A stretch of 64,000 nucleotides of DNA from Mercurialis annua (taxonomy: Eukaryota > Streptophyta > Magnoliopsida > Malpighiales > Euphorbiaceae): positions 28,460,501 through 28,524,500 of the forward strand of contig NC_065574.1 in NCBI RefSeq assembly GCF_937616625.2, in the 5' to 3' direction. Under the pieces are notes generated by a model. The model made no database searches, was not told the origin of the DNA, and worked only from the letters and a program-made list of their open reading frames with translations. Every line of letters starts with the position of its first letter. The first letter of the stretch is position 1. Both the position numbers and the translations under genes were made by a program. Positions 26,203-37,101 of the stretch are shown piece after piece.

Positions 26203-27432
26203 TATCCAAACGTTTCCCTTTGTTTGCAAATAAAAGTAAACGTTTAAAACGTTACGAAACAAATCCAAACGTTTCACTTTTTTAGCGATTTAAGCCAAAC
26301 GTTTACAAAACCAAACGTTTAAAACATTACGAAACAAATTCAAACATTTCACTTTTTTAGCAAACAAAACCAAACGTTTAAAACAATACGAAACAAATCC
26401 AAACGTTTCTTTTTTTGCAATTTAAGCAAAACGTTTTCAAAACCAAACGTTTAAAACGTTACGAAACAAATCCAAACGTTTCACTTTTTTAGCAAACAAA
26501 ACCAAACGTTTAAAACGTTACGAAACAAATCCAAACATTTCACTTTTTTAGCAAACAAAACCAAACGTTTAAAACTTTACAAAAATCCAAATGTTTCACT
26601 TTTTTAGCAATTTAAGCCAAACATTTACAAAACCAAACATTTAAAACGTTACGAAACAAATCCAAACGTTTCACTTTTTTAGCAAACAAAACCAAACGCT
26701 TAAAACGTTACGAAACAAATTCAAACGTTTCACCTTTTTAGCAATTTAAGCAAAATGTTTACAAATTCAAACGTTTCAAACGTTACGAAACTAATCTAAA
26801 TGTTTCACTTTTTTAGCAAACAAAACCAAACGTCTACAACGTTACAAAACAAATCCAAACATTTCACTTTTTTAGCGATTTAAGCCAAACGTTTACAAAA
26901 CCAAACATTTAAAACGTTACGAAACAAATCCAAACGTTTCACTTTTTTACCAAAAAAAAAACAAACATTTAATACGTTACGAAATAAATCCTAACATTTC
27001 ACTTTTTTAGCGATTTAAGAAAAATGTTTACAAAAAACACAAGCGTTTACAACGTTACAAAATAAATCCAAACGTTTACAAACGTTACAAAATAAATCCA
27101 AACGTTTCCCCTTTTTAGCGTTTTAAGCCATACGTTTACAAACGTTATGAAACAAATCTGAACGTTTACAGACGTTACGAAATAAAACAAAACGTTTGGC
27201 TCAAATTGCTATTTAAGCCAAACGTTTACAAACATTACGAAACAAATCCAAAAGTTTCACCTTTTTAGCAATTGAAGGCAAACGTTTACAAAAACAGACG
27301 TTTCCCCTTTTTAGCGATTGAAGCCAAACGTTTACAAACGTTACGAAACAAAACGAAACGTTTAAAACATTACGAAACAAATCGCTTAAACGTTAAATCC
27401 AAGTAACGAACGTTGGCGATTTAAGCCAAACA
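26203..27432 (-). repeat. 60-bp satellite, minus orientation, ending in marker copy 4
   Basis: Minus-oriented satellite rich in a short variant unit: ACCAAACGTTTAAAACGTT, then ACGAAACAAATCC, then a TTTCACTTTTTTAGC segment, repeated about ten times at 26280-26960. It ends with marker copy 4 (about 27172-27432). Confidence 0.94.
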
Positions 27433-30020
27433 TTTGGATTTGTTTCGTAACATTTGTAAACGTTTGGCTTATATCGCTAAAAAGGGGAAACATTTGGATT
27501 TGTTTTGTAACATTTGTAAACATTTGGTTTAAATTGCTAAAAAGGTGAAACTTTTTGATTTGTTTTGTAACGTTTCTAAACGTTTGGCTTAAATTGCTAA
27601 AAAAAGTGATACATTTGGTTTTGTTTCGTAAAGTTTGAAACGTTTGTTTGAATCGCTAAAAAGGTGACAGATTTAGATTGGTTTCGTAACTTTTGTAAAC
27701 GTTTGGATTTGTTTTGTAACGTTTGTAAACGTTTGGCAAAAATTGCTAAAAAGGTGAAACATTTGGATTTATTTTTAAAGTTTGTAAACAAACGGCTTAT
27801 ATCACTAAAAAGGGGAAACATTTCATTTTTTGAAACGTTTGGATTTGTTTTGTAACGTTTTAAACGTTTGGCATATATTGCTAAAAAGGTGAAACATTTG
27901 GCTCAATGGCTAAAAAAAGAAAAACGTTGGATTTGTTTTGTATCGTTTGCAAACATTTTGATTTGTTTTGTATCATTTGCAAACATTTGGCTTCAATCGC
28001 TAAAAAGGGAAAACGTTTGGATTTGTTTACTAACGTTTTAAACGTTTGGTTTTGTTTTGTAAGGTTTGGCTTCAATCCCCAAAAAGGTGAAATATTTGGA
28101 TTTGTTTTGTAACGTTTGTAAACGTTTGGCTTAAATCGCTAAAAAGGAGAATTGTTTGGATTAAATCGCTAAAAAGGGAAACGTTTGGATTTGTTTTGTA
28201 GTGTTTGTAAATGTTTGGCTTTAATTGCTAAAAAGGTGAAACGTTTGGATTAAATTGCTAAAAAGGTGAAACATTTGGATTTGTTTTGTAACGTTTTTAA
28301 ACGTTGGGATTTGTTTTGTAACGTTTGTACACGTTTGGCTTCAATCCCGAAAAAGGTGAAATGTTTGGATTTGTTTTGTAGTGTTTGTAAACGTTGGGCT
28401 TTAATTGCTAAAAAGGTGAAACGTTTGGATTAAATTGCTAAAAAAGTGAAACGTTTGGTTTTGTTTTATAACGTTTGGCTTAAATCGCTAAAAACACGAA
28501 ACTTTTGGATTTGTTTTGTAACGTTTGTAAACGTTTGGCTTAAATTGCTAAAAAGGTGAAAGGTTTGGATTTGTTTCATAACGTCTGTAAACGTTTGGCT
28601 TCAATTTGCTAAAAAGGGGACATGTTTGGATTTTTTTTGTAACGTTTGTAAATGTTTGGCTTAAATCACTAAAAAGGTGAAACGTTTGGATTTGTTTTGC
28701 AACATTTGTAAACGTTTGGATTAAATTACTAAAAATGTGAAACGTTTGGTTTTGTTTCGTAACGTTTGTAAACGTTTGGTTTAAATCGCTAAAAAGGCGA
28801 AACGTTTGGATTTGTTTCGTAACGTTTGTAAACGTTTGGTTTAAATCGCTAAAAAGGTCAAAACGTTTGAATTTCTTTTGTAACGTTTGTAAACGTTTGG
28901 ATTAAATTTCTAAAAAGGTGAAACGTTTGGTTTTGTTTCGTAACATTTGAAAATGTTTCGCTAAAAAGGGGAAATGTTTAGATTTGTTCCGTAGCGTTTG
29001 TAAACATTTGGCTTAAATCGCTAAAAAGGTGAAACATTTGGATTTGTTTCGTAATGTTTGTAAATGTTTGGCTTAAATCGCTAAAAACGTGAAACATTTT
29101 AAACGTTTGGTCTTGTTTTGTGACGTGTGTAAACGTTTATTTACAATCGCTAAAAACCAAACATTTGTTTCACAATGTTTGCAAACATTTGGCTTAAATC
29201 GCAATTTGAGCCAAACGTTTGGTTTTGTTTCATAACGTTTGTAAAGGTTTGGCTTCAATCACTAAAAAAGGTAAAACGTTTGGTTTTGTTTAGTAACATT
29301 TGTAAACGTTTGACTTCAATCGCTAAAAAGGTGAAACATTTTGATTTGTTTAGTAACATTTGTAAATGTTTGGCTTAAATAGCTAAAAAGGTGAAATTTT
29401 TGAATTTGTTTTGTAACATTTATAAATGTTTGTCTTGAATCGCTAAAAAGGTGAAACGTTTGGATTTGTTTTGTAACGTTTGTAAACGTTTGGATAAATT
29501 GCTAAAAAGGTGAAACTTTTGGATTTGTTTCGTAACATTATAAACGTTTGGTTTTGTTTCGTAACGTTTGTAAACGTTTGACTTCAATTGCAAAAAAGGT
29601 GAAACATTTGGATTTGTTTTGTAACGTTTGTAAACGTTTGGCTTAAATCGCTAAAAAAGTGAAACGTTTGGATTTGTTTCATAACGTTTTAAACGTTTGG
29701 ATTTGTTTTTGTTTAGTTTGCAAACGTTTGGCTTCAATCGCTAAAAAGGTTAAACGTTTGGATTTGTTTCGAAACGTTTCCAAACGTTTGGCTTAAATCG
29801 CTAAAAAGGGGAAACGTTTGGATTTATTTTGTAACGTTTGTAAACGTTTGGCTTAAATCGTTAAAAAGGTGAAATATTTGGATTTGTTTCGTAACGTTTT
29901 AAGCATTTGGATTTGTTTTGTAACGTTTGTAAACGTTTGGATTAATTCGCTAAAAAGGTAAAACGTTTGGATTAAATTGCTAAAAAGGTGAAACGTTTGG
30001 ATTTGTTTCGTAACGTTTCA
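27433..30020 (+). repeat. 60-bp satellite, plus orientation
   Basis: Plus-oriented satellite. It is collinear with 21376-23628 apart from indels and contains the GTGACGTGTGTAAACGTTTA version of the landmark near 29119. Confidence 0.94.
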
Positions 30021-31347
30021 AAGCCTTTTTAGCAATTTAAGCCAAACGTTTACAAACGTTACAAAACAAATCCTAACGTTTCACCTTTTTAGCAATTTGA
30101 GCCAAACGTTTACAAACGTTACAAAACAAATCCAAGCGTTTCACCTTTTTAGCAATTTAAGCCAAACGTTTACAAACGTTACGAAACGAATCCAAACGTT
30201 TCACCTTTTTTAATGATTGAAGCCAAAAGTTTACAAACGTTACAAAACAAAGCCAAACCTTTACAAACGTTACGAAACAAATCCAAACCTTTAACCTTTT
30301 TAGCAATTTAATCCAAACGTTTACAAATGTTACAAAACAAATCTAAACGTTTCACTTTTTTAGCGATTTAAGCCAAACGTTTACAAACGTTTAACCTTTT
30401 TAGCGATTTAATCGAAACGTTTGGATTAAATCGCTATAAAGGTGAAACTTTTGGATTTGTTTTGAAACGTTTACAAACGTTTGGTGTTTAGCAAGTTGTT
30501 TTGTAACGTTTTGGCTTAAATTGCTTAAAAGGTGAAACGTTTGGATTTGTTTCGTAACGTTTGTAAACCTTTGGCTTCAATCGCTAAAAAGGTGAAACGT
30601 TTGTATTTTTTTTTAATGTTTGTAAATGTTTGGCTCAAATTGCTAAAAAAGGGAAACGTTAGGATTTGTTTCGTAACATCTTAAACGCTTGGATTTTTTT
30701 TGTAACGTTGGTTTAAATCGCTAAAAAGGTGAAATGTTTGGATTTGTTTGGAAACATTTTGAACATTTTGTTTTGTTTCGTAATGTTTGTTAACGTTTGG
30801 CTTCAATCGCTAAAAAGGTGAAACGTTTGGATTTGTTTCGTAACGTTTTAAACGTTTGGATTTTTTTTTTTTAACATTTGCAAACATTTGGCTTAAATTG
30901 CTTAAAAGGTAAAACGTTTGGATTTGTTTTGTAACGTTTGTAAACGTTTGGCTTAAATCGCTAAAAAGGTGAAACATTTGGATTTGTTTCAGAAAGTTTG
31001 TAAACGTTTGGATTTGTTTCGTAACGTTTGTAAACATTTGTCTTAAATCCCTACAAAACCATACGTTTGGATTTGCTTCGTAATGTTAAAACGTTATGAA
31101 ACAAAACCACACATTTAAAAGGTTACAAAACAAATCCAAAAGTTTCACCTTTTTAGCGATTTAAGCCAAGCATTTAAAACATTACGGAACAAATCCAAAC
31201 GTTTCACCTTTTTAGCGATTTAAGCCGAACATTTACAAACGTTACAAAACAAATCCAAACGTTTACAAACATTACGAAACAAATCCAAACCTTTTTAGCG
31301 ATTTAAGCCAAATGTTTACAAACGTTACAAAACAAATCCAAACGTTT
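30021..31347. repeat. Satellite with three orientation blocks up to the CACTA edge
   Basis: Minus at 30021-30417, plus at 30418-31087, minus at 31088-31347. The satellite stops abruptly after CCAAACGTTT at 31347, where AT-rich non-satellite DNA begins. The blocks repeat the order found at 23629-24780 and beyond. Confidence 0.92.
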
Positions 31348-32451
31348 AATTAATTAGAATTAATTATTTTATGTTTTTAAAATATTTATTAAATTAGTAA
31401 TTTAAGTTATTTAAAATATTAATTGAATTAGGTTATATATTAGGTGATTTAGGTTATAATTTAGGTTTTTGTATAATTGTAGATTTTAAATCTATATTCA
31501 AGTTAAAAAATTTGATGTATAATTATTTAATTTGAATAATTCTGTTATATTATAATTAAGCTTATTAACTAATAAAAATTGTATAAAATAAAAATTGTTA
31601 TATTGATAATTAGGTTATTAGTTTAACTTAATTATATAATTAAATTGAATTTTAGTAGTATGTTGGTTTGTGTATTGTAGTACGGTGGTTTGTGAATTGT
31701 AATTTGCTTGCAAGACTTCTCTGAAAAATGGGTGATGATCATTTTTAGGGGAAATGCTGCCCAATTGTTTTCAGAAAAATTAATGTTTTTATTAATTATA
31801 TAATAACAAAATAGTGAAACTAATTGCGTTATAGGTTTGGTAGCCGTCAGTTGGTTGCAGCGCTCCGACATTCCTTATCTATCCTCTATCTGTTGCGGTT
31901 CTTCTCTGCAACAAGTAAGTACTGTTATTATTTTAATTTTTTTCCATTTATAATTAGTTAACTTATAAGCTGTTCAAACCTAAAAAAACCTCGATTTTAT
32001 TCCCACCGAATAAAATCGTAAACCTAGTCGTAGAGTTCCCGTCCCGTATGTTCAAGAGATTGAACGACACAGGATTGAACAGTTTGTATAGTTTGTAAAA
32101 CTGGTCCTCCCATAACTCGATCATGAAAACCATATATGTTTAGTAGTGGTAGAAAAATATTTGATTGTTTTCCAGCGTTTGTTCTCCGGGTGGATGTATA
32201 GTATATGTTCTGTAACGTTTATTCCTCGCGAAATTTATAATTAGCGTCACAACGCATATACTAAATATCGCACTTAAGGAGAACTACGCCGGAAGGCGAC
32301 CGAATATTTTCTCCGTTGCTAGGCATTTATCGTGGTTGAGTTAAAGGGCGCCAGTTTGGCAAATGGGATAGATCCATACCTTTAAAGTAGTAAATTACAT
32401 TGACTTTGCTATTTCCGAGCAAAAACCCTCCTAATTATCCGTACTATATAA
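31348..32451 (+). other. Left part of the CACTA element, non-coding
   Basis: About 1.1 kb between the satellite edge and the TNP2 start codon. The first 330 bp are very AT-rich with no gene. At 31696-31737 there is a 42-bp sequence that recurs with three mismatches at 48181-48222 in the PTTA region. A possible splice donor (CAACAAG|TAAGTACTG or CAACAA|GTAAGTACTG) lies near 31911. I see no TATA box that I would defend, although TATATAAATGG overlaps the TNP2 start. Confidence 0.5.
31696..31737 (+). repeat. Short direct repeat shared with the PTTA region
   Basis: Reads ATTGTAATTTGCTTGCAAGA followed by a segment equivalent to DFSEKWVM. The partner at 48181-48222 is ATTGTAATTTACTTGCAGGA followed by DFPEKWVM. 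There are three mismatches in 42 bp. The downstream copy has an intact TTGCAG acceptor, while here it is TTGCAA. It is either a displaced PTTA exon fragment or a duplicated regulatory piece. Confidence 0.7.
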
Positions 32452-34725
32452 ATGGATACAGACCGAAGTTGGATGTATAGACGGCTCCACGGCGGGTTGC
32501 TATACCCAGGCTTTACCGAGCGCGTGCAGGAGTTTGTTAATTTCGCTTTACGTCATCCCGCGTGTATGAGTGGCCCAGAGGTTAAATGCTCTTGTCCTAG
32601 GACAAGATGTAAAAATGCGAGTTATCGAGACGTCGAAACGGTGAAACTACACATTTTGTAGAAAGGGTTTGTGGAAGATTATCAACTCTGGATTTTTCAT
32701 TGGGAGGGAAATATTTTAAATCCCCGTCCCGTTGCACAACTACCGGAGTATGACGTTGACATGGAAAATAAGGGGGAAGACGACTTCAGCTCCGTTCAGA
32801 GAATGGTTATCGATGCTGCCGGTCTAGAAGTAGTGTTCACGGAGGAGGAACCGAATAACAAAGCTAAACATTTTTATGATATGATGCGTGCGGCCGAAGA
32901 ACCTGTATGCCTCGGTAATAGCAAACACTCTCTGTTGTCTGCGGCTATTAAAATGTTGGACATCAAATGTCGTCATAGTGGGTCAGTAGCTTTAGTATAT
33001 GATGTGACCAAATTTATACAAGAGCTGCTCCCAAAGGAGAACAAGATGCCAAAGAACTTTGCCAAAATAAAGAAGATGGTTAGAGGTCTTTGGTTGCCGG
33101 TCGAAGTTATTGATTGTTGTTTCCGCAACTGCATGATTTACTGGGGGTCAGACGCGGCTTTAACGCGATGCAAAATTTGCTATCACGAACAGTGGAAACC
33201 GCCCCCTAAAGGAAATTCTGTGAAAAGACGAGTTAACGTCTCTTATAGGAAAATGTTTTATTTTCCTATAACTCCGAGACTGTAGAGATTGTACGCTTCT
33301 AAAGCCACCGCTAAGCATATGACGTGGCATGCAGAACACAAAATGGTGTATGGAATGATGTGTCACCCGTCAAACTCCCCGGCATGGAAACAGTTCAGTG
33401 AATTGCATACAGAGTTTGCGGAAGAAATTCAAAATATCAGACTAGGTCTGTGTACTGATGGGTTTCAACCATTTAAGGCCCTAGGGCAGAATTATTCATC
33501 ATGGCCAATAATTTTGACACCCTACAATCTCCCCCCCGGGGATGTGTATGAAAGATGAGTTCATGTTTTTAACTGTTATTGTCCCTGGGCCTCGAAATCC
33601 TAAACACCAAGTGGATATTTTAGTACAGCCGTTGATAGCTGAGCTGAACCAACTGTGGAAATTTGGAGTCCAGACATTCAACGTTCATAGGCGACAAAAT
33701 TTCCAAATGAAAACGGCACTTATGTGGACGATTAATGATTTTCCCGCTTACTCTATGTTATCTGGCTGTAGCACATCTGGGAGACTGGCTTGCCCACACT
33801 GCATGGAAAATACGGATGCTTTCACTCTTAAAGGGAGTAGAAAACAATCGTGGTTTGATTGCCACGGAAAGTTCTTGTCTCGTGGTCACATGTACCGTCG
33901 TAATACTACTGATTTCCGAAAAGGAAAAAGCGTAAATAAAGTATTCGGACAACAAAAAAAAGGAGAAGAATTGTTGGCAGAGGTGGACCGTTTGGGGTTC
34001 ATGAAGGCATATGAAATTGGGGCTGAGACAAATAATGCGGCCAAGTCGACAGATTATGGTTGGAATACAAAAAGCATCTTTTGGGATTTGACGTATTGGA
34101 AAACGAATCTCATTCGTCACAATCTCGATGTCATGCACATTGAGAAAAATGTATTTGATAACATTTTCAATATTGTACTAAATGTTCCCGGGAAAACAAA
34201 AGACCATGTAAAATCTAGAGAAGAGTTAAATGACATATGTGATCAACCTGAGCTAGCAAAAGATCCGGTTACTGGAAGATTTCCTAAGGTGATGTATGAT
34301 TTGGACAGGGACAGAAAAAAGGCTTTACTTGAGTGGATTAAGTTAATAAAGTTTCCAGATGGTTACACGTCCAACTTGTCCAGATGTGTCGATATAATCG
34401 GTTTGAAAATGCATGGAATGAAAAGTCACGACTGCCACATTTTTATGCAAAGACTCCTGCCAATCGCGTTCCGTGATCTATTACCGAAGGAAGTGTGGGA
34501 GCCTTTAACAAAGCTGAGTATCTTCTTTCGTGAGTTAACCTGTACGTCTCTAATAGAGGAAGATCTTGATTGTATGAGGCTAGAAATCCCAAAGATATTG
34601 TGCAAGCTGGAACGTATTTTTCCGCCCAGCTTTTTTGACTCCATGGAACATCTTCCCGTACATCTACCGTATGAAGCTATGATGGCAGGGCCGGTTAAGT
34701 ATCGCTGGATGTATCCATTTGAAAG
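32452..34725 (+). pseudogene. CACTA transposase TNP2, exon 1 (broken)
   Basis: TNP2 is the DDE-type transposase of CACTA elements and binds and cuts the element ends in the nucleus. The ATG at 32452 opens a Transpos_assoc-like N-terminus (MDTDRSWMYRR, then CSCPRTRC and DVETVKLH). The TNP2 core follows, with LCTDGFQPF, PYNLPP, VPGPRNPKH, CPHCMENTDAF and DVMHIEKN, and then a DUF4218-type region (LKMHGMKSHDCHIF to YRWMYPFER). Exon 1 is 2274 bp. Lesions: in-frame TAG at 32659-32661; in-frame TAG at 33283-33285, where family members have Gln after FPLTPRL; and a one-base gain in a run of seven C at 33531-33537, which moves the frame before MCMKDEF. The exon ends AAG|GTAATA at 34725/34726, immediately before an LTR element. 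The assignment to TNP2 is firm and the gene is inactive. Confidence 0.95.
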
Positions 34726-34731
34726 GTAATA

Positions 34732-37090
34732 TGTCACGACCCAAATTATTGAGCCGCGACCGGCGCTAGGGAACAGGAGTGGTAGCTCCGGAACCCGTAG
34801 CAAGCCTAAAACCACTGTAAATTTTTTTGCGATTAAAACATATTATTATATATAATACATTATCAGAAATCTTCTATAAATAATATAATTCAATTATTAA
34901 AATATCGTATTCCTTTTCTAAAAACATTCGCGAAACAATTCTTAGAAACCAGGGTCTTACCGAGCGATATCTCATATCCAGCACCGCCCTGTTTCTGATC
35001 ACAAACATCACCAATTCCACTCACGGCAATTGGTATCAAATTCAAACGGATAAACACCATCTTTCTAAACAACTCATTTATAAAATTTATATCAGAGTTC
35101 ACATTTTAAATACCGTTTGAAACCAAATCATAAATCTTATTTTGACACCTATTGACTACTGCAACTCTAAGGACTCGTACTTTGTGCAAGTCAGAAGACT
35201 TCCAACACAAAGGAGATGGTATGTCTGATCCGACTCCGATCACCTGAAATAAACACTGTGAGGGGGTCAGTATTTTGGGAAATACTGAGTGAGTTGGCAT
35301 TTACTAACCGTATTATAAAAATATAACATCGCATCTCAAGAAAACAATAATATAAAACATATAAACAGGTATTTGATCCGTACGAAACTAATATCCTAGC
35401 ATGCGACACATTTCTCGAATAATCATTATCATTCAACCCAATCGTAAATATCAATCGCGAGTCCAACTCGCTGGTGGCCCAGCCACTAGATACGGGGAAT
35501 CCGGGCTACACCGTAGCCGAGTACTCACTCGTATCAAATCATATACCCAATCATAAATTTCAGAATCATCATCAGCTCCCAACTGTGTCAAGTCATTTCT
35601 CAAATACAAACATACTAGACTAACTCAATACTGGTGATCCCACAGCCTATTGACACCCAATAGGTAGCTAGTTTCTTCGGATCGCATACTAGTTCTCGTA
35701 TATAGAAATTAATAAAACATATAACATTTCTATCAATTGTATATAATGCGATGCGTGTAAACAGTATATATATTTCTATAGAAAATAACTTTAATATATA
35801 ATACGTGAAAGTAAAGTGCAACTCACAGTGACCGCTATCCAAGACCGCATTATTATAATCCCGTAAACGTAAGCTCCATGTGTCGTTCTCGTAGCTATTC
35901 CAGCTCGTTGGCCTGGTAGCTCGTCGGTACGTCATTCACCTATTCACGTTACTAAATTCTTGATTTATAACGTAAACTTAGTATTTAAATCCTAAGTTAT
36001 CGATTTAGATTAACACTATAGTATTCCAAATACGATTCTTAGCTTTGATCGTGTTCTGACACTTAGTCGAGATACTTGTTATATCTCTTTTTAATTAATC
36101 GGGGTCCTTAATCGTTTTTAGGATCTAATATTGAAAATATCGAAATCCCATTTCTTTATGGCTAAAAGTCCATTTTAGCCCCTCGGGCAAAAAGTCCATT
36201 TTAGTCCCTCGTGGACCCACTGCGCGCCCGCACAGGGCGGTGTGCGTTCGCACACCACGTGCGATCTGCACGCAGCCCCCGGAAACAGTGTTTCCGGGCT
36301 TCCCGTCGTGCTATCTTCCGCCAAACATACCAAAAACTCCATTTCCGACAAAACCCTTAACTTCGATTTTCCAAAAACGCTAAAACCGAGCTTAAATCGA
36401 TAAATTTCTATTTTATACTAAAACTATCCTTTAATTCGAATTTATTACCAAATATCAAGATATTTACCTCAAAATGATACTTAGGATCGATAGAGGATTC
36501 GATTCTGAAGAAATCGCCGCTTGAATCACTTGAATTGGACGTCGAACGGCGAAACGGCGGCGAAACGATGATATCGTCGATAATCTCTCAATTTCTCTCG
36601 ATCCTTCCACTGCTTCCTCTATTCAATTTCTTCTTCTTATATTTCTTGGCTAAAATGCAATTTTGGTCCTTGTTCTTTTTGTTTATTATCATTTATGTTT
36701 TAAACTTTTCTTTCTTAAGATTTAGTCCATAACTAAATCGATAAATTCTTAAATTATTACTTTTATGTATTATTTATATCCAATAAATAATACGAAACTC
36801 GATATTAACATTTTTCCGTCAAACCTACAAATTTCCATTTTCGACACAAAGTGGTTAAATTACCACTTTGGTCCCTATACTTTATTTTGGAATTTTTCTT
36901 GACATTTTTCCTTTTAATTTCAATTCTAACTTTAGACTTGACTTATAATATTAAATCCCGCGCATAAAATCCTTTCCAAAACCGACCTACTAAAACTTAT
37001 TCATCGGAAAATTTTCCGATTTTTCCACTCTGGCAAATCTAGACTAGACACGTGGTCCAATTAGATAATTTAATATTTTGGGGTATTACA
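34732..37090 (-). repeat. 3' LTR of the family A element (2359 bp)
   Basis: On the given strand TGTCACGACCC to GGGGTATTACA. It carries a single hairpin unit GGTGTGCGTTCGCACACC at about 36239-36256, where the partner LTR has six. It is near-identical to 41161-43636 elsewhere. The GC-poor open frames inside it are duplicated exactly in the other LTR and have no protein similarity that I can recognise. Confidence 0.94.
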
Positions 37091-37101
37091 TTCTTCCCCC
37101 C
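37091..37101 (-). other. Polypurine tract of the family A element
   Basis: TTCTTCCCCCC on the given strand (GGGGGGAAGAA in element sense) directly abuts the 3' LTR. This is the plus-strand priming site. Next to it (about 37108-37128) is AAATTCGAGGACGAATTTTT in element sense, which also precedes the polypurine tract of the family B element at about 63870-63889. Confidence 0.88.

Noticed and set aside
59..31037. Many open frames of 60-135 codons with repeated TNVTKQIQTFHLFSDLSQTF-like peptides
   Set aside because: They come from the 60-bp satellite, whose length is a multiple of three and which lacks stops in one minus-strand frame. There is no start context, domain or codon pattern, and similar peptides appear wherever the satellite is on either strand.
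1..31347. CRISPR-like array of regularly spaced repeats
   Set aside because: There are no unique spacers; the whole unit repeats with drift. The surroundings are plant transposons and no cas genes are present.
1..31347. Arabidopsis-type telomere repeats or rDNA spacer as the source of the satellite
   Set aside because: TTTAGGG runs are absent and no rRNA-like sequence is seen; the monomer does not resemble a known spacer element that I can recall.
32139..32149. GTTTAGTAGTG, resembling the right end of another CACTA element
   Set aside because: It is an isolated match with no subterminal repeats beside it and lies between the left edge and the TNP2 start; chance is likely.
34890..35935. Minus-strand open frames duplicated at 41319-42364 and partly at 52713-52913 (for example peptides with FYIRELVCDPKKLATYW)
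   Set aside because: They are duplicated because they lie in LTRs; they have no domain, are overlapping and short, and are interrupted in the diverged copy.
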